48,176 bases of DNA from Oscillospiraceae bacterium (GTDB taxonomy: Bacteria > Bacillota > Clostridia > Oscillospirales > Oscillospiraceae), in NCBI GenBank assembly GCA_017540645.1, contig JAFYAQ010000009.1, forward strand, positions 1 through 48,176. The letters run 5' to 3'. Shown here piece by piece: positions 28,302 through 36,338 of this stretch. Position numbers and translations under genes: made by a program. Under the pieces are notes generated by a model. The model saw only the letters and a program-made list of their open reading frames with translations, did not search any database and had not been told where the DNA came from. Every line of letters starts with the position of its first letter. Position 1 is the stretch's first letter.

Positions 28302-29435
28302 ATGGAAATCTATCTGGATAACGCCGCCACCACCCGGGTCTGCCCCGAGGCGGCGGAAACGGCATACAAAGTGATGACGGAGGAATACGGCAACCCCGGC
28401 TCCACCCACGCCAAGGGACGCAGCGCCCGAAAGCTCCTGGACAGGGCCCGACAGCAGGTGGCACAGGCCATGGGCGCCCGGGAGGGGGAGATCTTCTTCA
28501 CCTCCGGCGGCACGGAGAGCGACAACTGGGCGCTGCGCTCCGCCGCCGCGGCCCTGGGCCGGAAGGGCGGCCACATCATCACCGGGGCCACAGAGCATGA
28601 GGCCGTGCTGCAGACCGTGGAGCTGCTGCGCCGTCAGGGCTATGAGGTCAGCATCCTGCCCCCGGACGAAAGCGGGGCCGTGCCCCCCCAGGCGGTGCGC
28701 GCCGCCCTCCGGGAGGACACGATCCTGGTGTCCCTGATGCTGGTGAACAACGAGACCGGGGCCGTTACGGACCTTCCCGGCGTGTCCCGGGTGTTGAAGG
28801 AAGGAGCCCCCCGGGCCCTGCTGCACACCGACGCGGTCCAGGGCTTCTGCAAGCTGCCTTTCACGGTCAGGGAGCTGGGCGCGGACCTGATCTCCGTCAG
28901 CGGCCACAAGATCCACGCCCCCAAGGGCATCGGAGCCTTGTATGTGCGCAGCGGGGTGAAGCTGCCGCCCCTGATCCTGGGCGGGGGACAGGAAAACGGC
29001 CTGCGCTCCGGCACGGAGCCCCTGCCGGCCATCGCGGCCTTCGGCACGGCGGCGGAGATCGCCCGGCGGGAGCTGCCCGCGGCGTCCGAGAGGATGCGCG
29101 CCCTGAGGGAGGAGAGCATCCGGACCCTCCGCGCCGCCATCCCGGAGCTGCAGGTGCTGGGAGGCGGGGCGCCCCACATCCTCTCCGTGTCCATCCCGGG
29201 CTACCGCAGCGAGGTGCTGATGAACTATCTGGAGGCCCGGGGCGTCTATGTATCCAAAAGCTCTGCCTGCCGCCGGGGCCGGCGCAGCCATGTGCTGGAG
29301 GCCATGGGGGTGGAGGACCGGGTGATCGACGCCGCGCTGCGCGTCAGCTTCTCCCGCTATACCACGCAGGAGGACTGCCGGGCCCTGTGCCAGGGACTGA
29401 TCGCAGCCAGGAAAGAACTCCTCGGCGCATTGTGA
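28302..29435 (+). CDS. nifS: Cysteine desulfurase (NifS/IscS family)
   Basis: The 377-residue PLP enzyme takes sulfur from cysteine. It begins MEIYLDNAATTRVCPEAAE, with the PLP-contact TSGGTESDNWAL and EHEAVLQT His, the PLP-lysine SVSGHKIHAPKGIGALYV (about residues 200-217), RSGTEPLPAIAAFG and the active-site cysteine loop SKSSACRRGRRSHVL (about 327). The short Cys loop fits the NifS/IscS group I. AAAGGAAATG precedes the ATG. It is divergent from mtaB, an enzyme that consumes sulfur and needs iron-sulfur clusters, so a functional link is plausible. No scaffold or thiI gene follows. Confidence 0.93.
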   Translation: MEIYLDNAATTRVCPEAAETAYKVMTEEYGNPGSTHAKGRSARKLLDRARQQVAQAMGAREGEIFFTSGGTESDNWALRSAAAALGRKGGHIITGATEHEAVLQTVELLRRQGYEVSILPPDESGAVPPQAVRAALREDTILVSLMLVNNETGAVTDLPGVSRVLKEGAPRALLHTDAVQGFCKLPFTVRELGADLISVSGHKIHAPKGIGALYVRSGVKLPPLILGGGQENGLRSGTEPLPAIAAFGTAAEIARRELPAASERMRALREESIRTLRAAIPELQVLGGGAPHILSVSIPGYRSEVLMNYLEARGVYVSKSSACRRGRRSHVLEAMGVEDRVIDAALRVSFSRYTTQEDCRALCQGLIAARKELLGAL

Positions 29436-29748
29436 GCGTTTCCCATTGTACCGAATCGCCCGCGCCGCGTCAATCGCCGTTTTTCTGCCGGAAGAGGATT
29501 ACGAAATAAAAACAAACACGCTGTTCGTTATTTACAAAACGGTGATAAAAAATGGATAAATCCCGGCGAAAAATGGGTTATGAAAACCATAATTGCATAG
29601 GGACACTGTGGACAACTCTGTTGATATTGTGAAAAACTTTTGAAAATCAAGGGCTTTTTCCGGGCGGGTAAAAAATGAATAAAACCCGCAGCGTCCCGGC
29701 ATAATCTCCCGACGGTCCCCATATGGTAGGGCGAAGGGAGGCGCGTCC
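29436..29748 (+). other. 313-base intergenic region upstream of the dacF-like gene
   Basis: AT-rich with several near-matches to DnaA-box-like words (TGTGGACAA, ATGGATAAA), but not enough for an origin. No ORF with a ribosome binding site was found. No terminator hairpin with a U-run is evident right after nifS. The right end carries a sporulation-type promoter (29676-29706). Confidence 0.5.
29676..29706 (+). promoter_or_regulatory. Forespore-type (sigma-G/sigma-F) promoter of the dacF-like gene
   Basis: TGAATA (29676-29681) and CATAATC (29700-29706) are spaced by 18 bases, matching the sigma-G pattern TGAATA-N17/18-CATACTA closely; GG just before the -10 also satisfies the sigma-F pattern. 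Known biology: dacF is a forespore gene in Bacillus. Confidence 0.65.
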
Positions 29749-30906
29749 ATGAGAGGATTGACCGCACTGACCACCGCGCTGCTGCTGACAGCCCAGGTCC
29801 TTACGCCCACGGCCCGGGCCCTGGAACCTTTGCCGGAGGACACCTTTTCCCTCCCCTGCACGGCGGCGGTTTTGATGGAGCGGGAGAGCGGGGCGCTGCT
29901 CTACGCCAAAAACGAGTACCAACACCTGGCCCCGGCCAGCGTCACCAAAGTGATGACCCTGCTGCTGGTGACGGAGGCGGTGGAGTCCGGGAGCGTGAAG
30001 GCCGAGGACACGGTCACCGCCAGCCGCCGGGCCGCTTCCATGGGAGGCAGCCAGGTCTGGCTGGAGGAGGGGGAGCGGATGAGCGTGGCGGAGATGGTCA
30101 AATGCGTGGCCGTCGTGTCCGCCAACGACTGCGCCGTGGCGCTGGCCGAGCATCTGGCAGGTTCGGAGGAGGCCTTCACCGCCCGCATGAACGAGAGAGC
30201 CCGCCAGCTGGGGCTGCAGAACACCCACTTTAGCAACTGCACCGGCCTTTTTGAGAGCGACGAGCACTATACCTGTGCCTACGACCTGGCGGTCATGTCC
30301 CGGGAGCTGCTGAGCCACGCCTTTATCCGGCCCTATACCTCCCTCTGGATGGACAGCATCCGGGACGGGGCCTTCGGCCTGACCAACACCAACAAGCTCC
30401 TGCGCTTTTATCCCGGCTGCACGGGGCTGAAGACCGGTTTTACCACCCGGGCCATGTTCTGTCTCGCCGCCAGCGCGGAGCGGGAGGGGACGGAGTTCAT
30501 CGCCGTGATCCTCCACGCCGACACCAGCCAGGAGCGCTTCGACGCAGCCAGGACCCTGCTGGACTACGGCTTTGCCAACTATGAGTCCATCACGCCTGCG
30601 GTGGGGGAGCTGCCCCGGCTGGCGGTGACTCTGGGGGCAAAGGAGAGCGTGGGCCTGTGCTGCCCCTCCCTGGGGAAGCTGCTGCTGAAAAAAGGGCAGA
30701 GCGGCGCGTTCAGCGCCCGGGCGGAGCTGCCCGAGAGCGTCAGCGCCCCGGTGGAGGAGGGGCAGCGGCTGGGTCTGCTGCGGCTCTGCGTCGGGGAGGA
30801 GTGCGTGGCGGAGCTGCCGCTGCTGGCTCTGGAAGCGGTGGAGCGCCGGAGCTTCGGAGACATATGGCTGAGCCTGGTGCGGACTCTCTGCGGGGCGCAG
30901 GCCTGA
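29749..30906 (+). CDS. dacF: D-alanyl-D-alanine carboxypeptidase, DacF-like (penicillin-binding protein, peptidase S11)
   Basis: The 385-residue protein has a cleavable signal peptide (to ARALE, about residue 25) and the three penicillin-binding motifs in order: SVTK (about 64-67), SAND (about 124-127) and KTGF (about 228-231). A C-terminal beta-domain follows, ending without an obvious strong amphipathic anchor. It trims the terminal D-Ala from peptidoglycan pentapeptides. GGGAGG precedes the start. The forespore-type promoter and the sporulation context favour DacF over vegetative DacA; the exact paralogue is inference. Confidence 0.92.
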   Translation: MRGLTALTTALLLTAQVLTPTARALEPLPEDTFSLPCTAAVLMERESGALLYAKNEYQHLAPASVTKVMTLLLVTEAVESGSVKAEDTVTASRRAASMGGSQVWLEEGERMSVAEMVKCVAVVSANDCAVALAEHLAGSEEAFTARMNERARQLGLQNTHFSNCTGLFESDEHYTCAYDLAVMSRELLSHAFIRPYTSLWMDSIRDGAFGLTNTNKLLRFYPGCTGLKTGFTTRAMFCLAASAEREGTEFIAVILHADTSQERFDAARTLLDYGFANYESITPAVGELPRLAVTLGAKESVGLCCPSLGKLLLKKGQSGAFSARAELPESVSAPVEEGQRLGLLRLCVGEECVAELPLLALEAVERRSFGDIWLSLVRTLCGAQA

Positions 30907-30971
30907 GCTTGAGGCATGAAAAAAGAAAAGCGTGGTAAACTATCCGCAGTACGACTTTCGAAACAGAGGAC

Positions 30972-32354
30972 ATGATGAAAAGAGATTCCTTTCAACGGAC
31001 GGCCCTGCTGGCGCTGCTGGACATCCTGTGCGCCTGGGCGGCCATGGCGGGGGCGTTCGTGATCCGCTTCCATATACTCAACGGCTATCAGCCCGTGGGC
31101 GGCTTTGCCTACCACATGCTCTGGGGCGGAGCTTACGCCCCGGTGTATGTGCTGTTATACGGCCTGCTGGGGGTATATTCCGCCCGGGCGGAGCGGAGCT
31201 ACGTCCATGAATACGGCCGGGTGCTGCTGGGCAACACCATCGCGCTCATGCTGCTGGTGGACCTGATCTACCTGTTCCGGGAGGCCTATCTCTCCCGCTG
31301 GATGCTGTTCATCTATTACCTGCTGATGGACGTGCTGACCATGCTCCGGGGCTTTCTTTATCACCGCTGGCTCCGGGCCCGGTACAAAAAAGGGCGGGAG
31401 CTGCGGCGGCTGGTCATCCTGGGGGACGGGACCGCGGCCCGGGACTGTCTCCGGCGCATCCGGGCCCGGCAGGAGGTAGGCGTTCAGGTCATAGGCAGCA
31501 TCGGCGATCTTCCCTTGGGAACGCTCCCCCTGCTGGGGGGCTATGACCGGCTGGACGCGCTGCTGGCGGAGACCTCCCCGGATATGGCCGTCATTGCTCT
31601 GGATGAGACCCAGGCCGACGCCCTTACGGATATCCTTCGCCTCTGCCAGGCCACAGGGGTACCGCTGGCCATGCTGCCCATGAGCTACCGGACCTTGTCG
31701 GCCCGCCCCTATATGGAGGATCTGGCCGGCCTGCCCCTGATCAACATCCGGCGGGTGAGACTGGATGAGCCCGCCGCGGCGCTCCTAAAGCGCCTGGGAG
31801 ACATCCTGGGCTCGGCGGCGCTGCTGGTGCTGACATCGCCGATCATGCTCCTGGCGGCCCTGGGGACCCGCCTGTCCTCTCCCGGCCCCGTTTTGTTCCG
31901 ACAGGAGCGGATCGGCAAAGACCGCCGCCCCTTCCAGATGCTGAAATTCCGCTCCATGCGCCTGAACGACGCCTCCCAGACCGCCTGGACCCGGCGGGGG
32001 GACGCCCGGCGCACCCGCTTCGGGGCTTTCATGCGCCGCTATTCCATCGACGAGCTGCCTCAGCTGTGGAACGTGCTGCGGGGGGACATGTCCCTGGTGG
32101 GACCGCGGCCGGAGATCCCCCTGTATGTGGATCATTTCAAATACTCCGTCCCCCTGTATATGGTCCGGCACCAGGTCCGGCCCGGCATCACCGGCTGGGC
32201 CCAGGTCCACGGCCTCCGGGGGAATACCTCCATCGAGGAGCGGGTGGATTACGACCTCTACTATATCGAAAACTGGACTCCCCTGCTGGATATCAAGATC
32301 CTGCTGATGACCCCCTTCCGGGGGATCGTGAACCGGCAGGAAAGCCTGCTGTAA
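30972..32354 (+). CDS. Polyprenyl glycosylphosphotransferase (exopolysaccharide-initiating sugar transferase)
   Basis: The 460-residue protein has the WbaP/CpsE layout: four N-terminal membrane helices (about residues 8-120), a Rossmann-like middle (LVILGDGTAARDCLRRI), a further hydrophobic segment (LGDILGSAALLVLTSPIML) and the catalytic bacterial sugar-transferase domain with FRQERIGKDRRPFQMLKFRS, SIDELPQLWNVLRGDMSLVG, PRPE and VRPGITGWAQVHG. It links the first sugar-1-phosphate to undecaprenyl phosphate. The first codons are ATGATG; the second ATG (30975) has better spacing to AGAGGA. No other capsule genes flank it, which is unusual for an initiating enzyme. Confidence 0.95.
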   Translation: MMKRDSFQRTALLALLDILCAWAAMAGAFVIRFHILNGYQPVGGFAYHMLWGGAYAPVYVLLYGLLGVYSARAERSYVHEYGRVLLGNTIALMLLVDLIYLFREAYLSRWMLFIYYLLMDVLTMLRGFLYHRWLRARYKKGRELRRLVILGDGTAARDCLRRIRARQEVGVQVIGSIGDLPLGTLPLLGGYDRLDALLAETSPDMAVIALDETQADALTDILRLCQATGVPLAMLPMSYRTLSARPYMEDLAGLPLINIRRVRLDEPAAALLKRLGDILGSAALLVLTSPIMLLAALGTRLSSPGPVLFRQERIGKDRRPFQMLKFRSMRLNDASQTAWTRRGDARRTRFGAFMRRYSIDELPQLWNVLRGDMSLVGPRPEIPLYVDHFKYSVPLYMVRHQVRPGITGWAQVHGLRGNTSIEERVDYDLYYIENWTPLLDIKILLMTPFRGIVNRQESLL

Positions 32355-32355
32355 A

Positions 32356-32388
32356 AAACGCGCCCCCGGTGAAAACCGGGGGCGCGCC
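32356..32388. terminator. Terminator between convergent genes
   Basis: CGCGCCCCCGGT pairs with ACCGGGGGCGCG (about 32359-32386). The U-run lies on the minus-strand side (TTTTTTA), so it mainly terminates the anti-sigma transcript. Confidence 0.85.
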
Positions 32389-32432
32389 TGCCGTAGGGAG
32401 AAAAAGAGAGGAAGGGAAAGAAAGGAGCAAAT

Positions 32433-33338
32433 TCAGCCCAGGGCGGAGAAATTGAAGAGCTCGGCAAAGGTCTCCAGCCCCTGACGGGTCACCGGGTCAG
32501 GCATGTAGAGCCCGTCGCCCCGGGTGCCGCCCAGCAGATTGACGGCCACGAAGGAGGAGGGCAGATCTGCCATCAGCACACAGCGATCCGGACCCAGGGA
32601 GAGCTGGACGGTCACGCCCTCTTTGGTGGTGTAGAGCCACTCCTCATAGTCGTTGGGGTTGCCCACATGGAGGGTCACTTCGGAGAAGCTGCCCTTGCCG
32701 TAGCGGCCGAACTGGTATTCGTAGCAGATGCCCGCCACGCTGGTGCCGTCCCCGTGGAAGGAGCCGTCCTCATAGACGTAGCCGCTGATGGCCGCGCAGT
32801 TGGAGAAGAAGGAGTCCTCACAGCCCAGGAGAGCGTACAGCTCCTCTTCGCTGTCAAAATCCCGGACGGTGCTGTGGAGCTTCAGGCCGTAGCGCGCCGT
32901 GATCTCGTCCAGCCGCGCCTGGAGGGCGGGGGAACTGACACTGTAAAGGGAATAGGGGTATTCCGCCGTCCAGACGGGATCTGGGGCTTTCCTGGCGGCG
33001 GCCAGGGCGTCCATCCACTCGCTGTTGGCCTTGAACTCCGGACTCTCCGGGAAGCCCTGGAGGGCGATCAGATCGCTCGCCGCCGGGGAGGCGGTGGGGG
33101 AGATCTGGGCGTAGGGGTCGGTGACGATCAGGCTCTTCAGGCCGAAGAGATCGGTGGCAAAGGCCGCGCCGGTCAGCAGCATCACCATCAGCACCGCGGC
33201 GATCAGAGCGGAGGGGCGGAAGCGGAAGCGGCGGATGTCCACAGGCTCGGCCGCCGGCAGAGAGGCGAGAGTATCGCGCATACGCGTCTCAAAAGACGCG
33301 GGGACCTCCCCGTACAGGTCCTCCCAGGATCGTTTCAT
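32433..33338 (-). CDS. Putative membrane-bound anti-sigma factor
   Basis: The 301-residue protein has a short cytoplasmic head (MKRSWEDLYGEVPASF onward, about 45 residues), one transmembrane helix (about 46-66, LIAAVLMVMLLTGAAFA) and a 230-residue external domain rich in acidic residues, with two Cys in LLGCEDSFFSNCAAI. The ATG overlaps the sigma factor stop by four bases (ATGA). Topology and coupling to an ECF sigma gene support an anti-sigma role; no known external domain is recognised. GGAGGTG, inside the end of the sigma gene, is its ribosome binding site. Confidence 0.82.
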   Translation of the reverse strand: MKRSWEDLYGEVPASFETRMRDTLASLPAAEPVDIRRFRFRPSALIAAVLMVMLLTGAAFATDLFGLKSLIVTDPYAQISPTASPAASDLIALQGFPESPEFKANSEWMDALAAARKAPDPVWTAEYPYSLYSVSSPALQARLDEITARYGLKLHSTVRDFDSEEELYALLGCEDSFFSNCAAISGYVYEDGSFHGDGTSVAGICYEYQFGRYGKGSFSEVTLHVGNPNDYEEWLYTTKEGVTVQLSLGPDRCVLMADLPSSFVAVNLLGGTRGDGLYMPDPVTRQGLETFAELFNFSALG

Positions 33339-33808
33339 TCCGGCACCTCCTCGCCCAAAGATTCTCGCAGTTTTCCTCGCCCGGCATACAGCCGGGACTT
33401 GACCGTTCCTTCCGGGATCTGCAGGATCTGTGCCACCTCCCGGATATTGAAGCCCTCCACATAGAACAGCAGGATGGGAAGACGGTAAATGTCCTCCAAC
33501 TGATCCACGGCATCCCGCAGCTCCCGGTTTTCCAGTTCCGGGGGCGCCGCCTGCTCCGGCAGCTCGTCCATCACCACCAGCTTCTGGCCCCGGCGGCAGA
33601 TGTCGTAGCACTCGTTGATCAGGATGCGCGTTACCCAGGAACGGAAAGCCCCGTCGTTTTTCAATGCGGAGCGCTTCTCCCAGGCCTTCAATATACACTC
33701 CTGCACCGCGTCCTCCCGGTCCGCCTCGCTGCGGAGGATGCCGCAGGCCACGCGGTAGAGCGTTTTTTCCATGTCCAGGATCTGGACGGTAAATTGATCT
33801 TTTGTCAT
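33335..33808 (-). CDS. RNA polymerase sigma factor, sigma-70 family (ECF type)
   Basis: The 157-residue protein begins MTKDQFTVQILDMEKTLYRV. Region 2 contains SEADREDAVQECILKAWEKR (about residues 28-47) and FRSWVTRILINECYD; region 4 contains YRLPILLFYVEGFNIREVAQ and the helix-turn-helix IPEGTVKSRLYAGRGKLR. The start at 33808 is preceded only by a weak AGAGA, and a perfect small hairpin (AAAGCGGC/GCCGCTTT, 33822-33840) lies 14 bases upstream in the leader, which might limit translation. It is coupled to the membrane protein downstream. Compared with the pair at 1-776 this one has host-like GC-rich codons. Confidence 0.94.
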   Translation of the reverse strand: MTKDQFTVQILDMEKTLYRVACGILRSEADREDAVQECILKAWEKRSALKNDGAFRSWVTRILINECYDICRRGQKLVVMDELPEQAAPPELENRELRDAVDQLEDIYRLPILLFYVEGFNIREVAQILQIPEGTVKSRLYAGRGKLRESLGEEVPE

Positions 33809-33956
33809 AGATCGTCTCTTTAAAGCGGCAGGGCCGCTTTTTTCTCTCTGTTTGATAGACGGCCGGGCCCGTGCTTCGGTTCGGCCCGGAAGATCTTTTT
33901 TTATGCAAAAAGAGTATAACATGATCCCGCCGCTTTTACCAGAGGGTAGGAACGGC

Positions 33957-33985
33957 TTTACTTTTCCTCCTGAATTGAGTATAAT
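33957..33985 (+). promoter_or_regulatory. Sigma-A promoter of the GH13 gene
   Basis: TTTACT (33957-33962) and TATAAT (33980-33985) are spaced by 17 bases, 32 bases before the start codon. Confidence 0.8.
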
Positions 33986-34016
33986 GCGCGTATCTTTTTG
34001 AAAAGAGGAATTGAGC

Positions 34017-35615
34017 ATGGCCTGGTATGACGAAGCCATCTTTTACCATATTTACCCCCTGGGGCTGCTGGACGCGCCCCGGCAAAACCCCTACGGAGAG
34101 CCGGTCCACCGGCTGCGGGAGCTGTGGCCCTGGATCGGCCATATCCGCGCCCTGGGCTGCACGGCGCTGTACATCGGCCCCCTGTTTGAGTCGGTGGGCC
34201 ACGGCTATGAGACCACCGACTACCGCCGCCTGGACAGCCGCCTGGGGGACAATTCGGATCTGAAGGACTTTGTGGCGGAGTGCCACGCCGCCGGTCTCCG
34301 GGTGATCTTCGACGCGGTATTCAACCACACGGGCCGGGACTTCTTTGCCTTTCGGGACATTTTGCACTACCGGGAGCAGTCCCGCTATAAAGACTGGTAC
34401 CGGGTGAATTTCTGGGGCAACAACAGCTATAACGACGGCTTTTCCTACGAAAACTGGGGCGGCTACGATTTATTATGTAAACTAAATCAGAAAAATCCGG
34501 AGGTCCGGGACTATCTGCTGGACACGGTCCGCTTCTGGGTGGAGGAATTTGACGTGGACGGCCTGCGCCTGGACGCGGCGGACGTGCTGGACTTTGACTT
34601 CATGCGGGCTCTCCGCTCCCTGGCGGACAGCGTGAAGCCGGAGTTCTGGCTCATGGGCGAGGTGATCCACGGGGAGTACAGCCGCTGGGTCAACGGGGAG
34701 ACCCTCCACTCGGTCACAGACTACGCCCTCCACAAGGCCCTGTACTCCGGTCACAACGAGCACAATTACTTTGAGATCGCCCACACGGTCAACCGCTCCC
34801 TGCGCATGGCGGGGGGCAGCTTTGACCGCTTCCGGCTCTATACCTTTGTGGACAACCACGACGTGGAGCGCATCTATACCAAACTCCGCAACAAGGCCCA
34901 TTTTGTCCCGGTCCACGTCCTGCTCTACACCCTGCCGGGCATCCCCTCCGTCTACTACGGCTCCGAGTGGGGCATCCAGGGGGAAAAGCACCGGGGCGGC
35001 TCGGACGAGGCCATCCGCCCGGCCCTGTGCCTGGAGGACATGACCGACAACGCCTGTACCGCGCTCCTCTCCGCCCTGGGGAAGCTCCGGCAGGAGACCC
35101 CAGCCCTTGTGTGGGGTTCCTACCGGGAGCTGCTGCTCCGCAACCGGCAGTACGCCTTCGCCCGTGAGATCCCCGGCCAGAGAGTCCTGGTCACCGTGAA
35201 CTGCGACGAAGCGCCCGCGGAGCTGGTCCTGCCCGGGGAGGGGAGCTATGTGGGCGGCCTGTCCGGGCAGCACGTGCGGGCCGAGGGAGGCACGCTGCGC
35301 GTGAACTTGCCCCCCTGCGCCGGAGAGATCTGGCTGCCGGAGGGGGAGAACGGGGAGCGGCCCCGTCTGGACATGGAGGCCGTCCGCGAAAGCTTTGCCC
35401 GGGAGGAGCAGAAGGCCCGGGAGCAGGCCCCGGACCTGACCGCCGCCCGCCCGGTGGTGGACAAGCCCGTGGAGGAGATGAGCATCGAGGAGCTGCAGGG
35501 GGCGATCCTGGCGAAGATGGCCCGCAACGGCCCGGTCACGGAGGACATGCGCCGCAGCGTTCTGGTGAACACCCACCGGGGGTCCCTGCTCAACTGGGTG
35601 CGGAGCTTCCGCTGA
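34017..35615 (+). CDS. Glycoside hydrolase family 13 (alpha-amylase family) protein with C-terminal extension
   Basis: The 532-residue enzyme begins MAWYDEAIFYHIYPLGLLDA. The four GH13 regions are all present: I DAVFNHTG, II DGLRLDAAD (nucleophile Asp), III MGEVIHG (acid/base Glu) and IV FVDNHD. No signal peptide is present, so it acts in the cytoplasm, probably on maltodextrins or another alpha-glucan oligosaccharide. After the beta-sandwich (to about residue 440) comes a charged linker and a helical tail ending EELQGAILAKMARNGPV and VNTHRGSLLNWVRSFR that I do not recognise. AGAGGA lies seven bases before the ATG at 34017; the TTG at 34011 is less likely. Confidence 0.92.
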   Translation: MAWYDEAIFYHIYPLGLLDAPRQNPYGEPVHRLRELWPWIGHIRALGCTALYIGPLFESVGHGYETTDYRRLDSRLGDNSDLKDFVAECHAAGLRVIFDAVFNHTGRDFFAFRDILHYREQSRYKDWYRVNFWGNNSYNDGFSYENWGGYDLLCKLNQKNPEVRDYLLDTVRFWVEEFDVDGLRLDAADVLDFDFMRALRSLADSVKPEFWLMGEVIHGEYSRWVNGETLHSVTDYALHKALYSGHNEHNYFEIAHTVNRSLRMAGGSFDRFRLYTFVDNHDVERIYTKLRNKAHFVPVHVLLYTLPGIPSVYYGSEWGIQGEKHRGGSDEAIRPALCLEDMTDNACTALLSALGKLRQETPALVWGSYRELLLRNRQYAFAREIPGQRVLVTVNCDEAPAELVLPGEGSYVGGLSGQHVRAEGGTLRVNLPPCAGEIWLPEGENGERPRLDMEAVRESFAREEQKAREQAPDLTAARPVVDKPVEEMSIEELQGAILAKMARNGPVTEDMRRSVLVNTHRGSLLNWVRSFR

Positions 35616-35631
35616 TTCGGGAGGCAAAGGA

Positions 35632-36246
35632 ATGGAAAAACAGGAAGCGCTGTTTCTGCGGACAAAGATAACATGGAAAACCGTCGTGCTCCTGGCTGTC
35701 TGCTGCGGGGTGACGGTGGGGCTGCTGATGATCCCGGAATTTCTGACCGACACCTCCTTCCAGCAGCCGGGGATCAGCTTTGAGTTCTGGATTTTCGCGG
35801 CATTGTTCATTATCCTCCGCTGCGAAAGGCCGTGGGAGGCGGGCTGCAAGACCTTTGTGTTCTTCCTGATCAGTCAGCCGCTCATCTATCTGGTGCAGGT
35901 GCCGGTCACCTTTCTGCACTGGGGGATCTTCCGCTATTATCCCCAGTGGGGCGTGATCACCCTGCTGACCCTGCCCGGCGGAGCGCTGGGTTGGTATGTG
36001 AAGAAAGGGAACCTTCTCAGCGTGCTGCTCCTGGCGGCAGTGGACGGCATCCTGTGCCTGGAGCTGCCCGGCTTTGTCCGGGATCTGCTCTCCGGCTTCC
36101 CCCGGTTCCTCCTTTCCACGGCATTTATCGTGTGGGAGCTTGTTTTTTTCCAGGTTTTGCTGTTCCGAAAGCGGATGAGGGTGCTTTCTTTCTTCCTCAC
36201 TGCGCTCCTGCTGGCCGCGTCTGTTACGTATTACCTTTCGGCATGA
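35632..36246 (+). CDS. Polytopic membrane protein of unknown function
   Basis: The 204-residue protein has about six hydrophobic segments (approximately residues 18-36, 50-62, 74-94, 104-119, 128-140, 158-176 and 183-202). Between them are WEAGCKTFVFFLISQPLIY and FRYYPQWGVITLLTLPGGAL, and the C-terminus is short. The GGGAGG-like site GGGAGGCAAAGG precedes the ATG. It follows the GH13 gene by 16 bases and shares its transcript and terminator, but nothing ties the functions together. No family recognised. Confidence 0.85.
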   Translation: MEKQEALFLRTKITWKTVVLLAVCCGVTVGLLMIPEFLTDTSFQQPGISFEFWIFAALFIILRCERPWEAGCKTFVFFLISQPLIYLVQVPVTFLHWGIFRYYPQWGVITLLTLPGGALGWYVKKGNLLSVLLLAAVDGILCLELPGFVRDLLSGFPRFLLSTAFIVWELVFFQVLLFRKRMRVLSFFLTALLLAASVTYYLSA

Positions 36247-36288
36247 TGCAGGGGCGGCGGCCTTTACGGTCGCCTGCAAACCGGATCC

Positions 36289-36334
36289 GTCAAAAAAACG
36301 CCGTGACCATCTTGGTCACGGCGTTTTTTTATGA
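36289..36334. terminator. Bidirectional terminator between the membrane protein gene and pckA
   Basis: AAAAAACGCCGTGACC pairs with GGTCACGGCGTTTTTT around ATCTT, with T-runs on both strands. It ends both the GH13 unit and the long citrate cluster. Confidence 0.95.
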
Positions 36335-36338
36335 GAAA

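Noticed and set aside
25491..29435. Very long plus-strand open frame (1314 codons) through the serA-serC-mtaB region
   Set aside because: Only its last part (28302-29435) is real, the cysteine desulfurase. The rest is the antisense shadow of three clear minus-strand genes in GC-rich DNA, where stop codons are rare.
29596..29625. DnaA-box-like words and possible replication origin
   Set aside because: Only imperfect matches, no cluster, no dnaA/dnaN nearby and a forespore promoter explains the region better.
30916..30974. 19-codon leader peptide frame (MKKEKRGKLSAVRLSKQRT) before the glycosylphosphotransferase
   Set aside because: No ribosome binding site and no attenuator structure behind it; the overlap with the downstream start may be chance.
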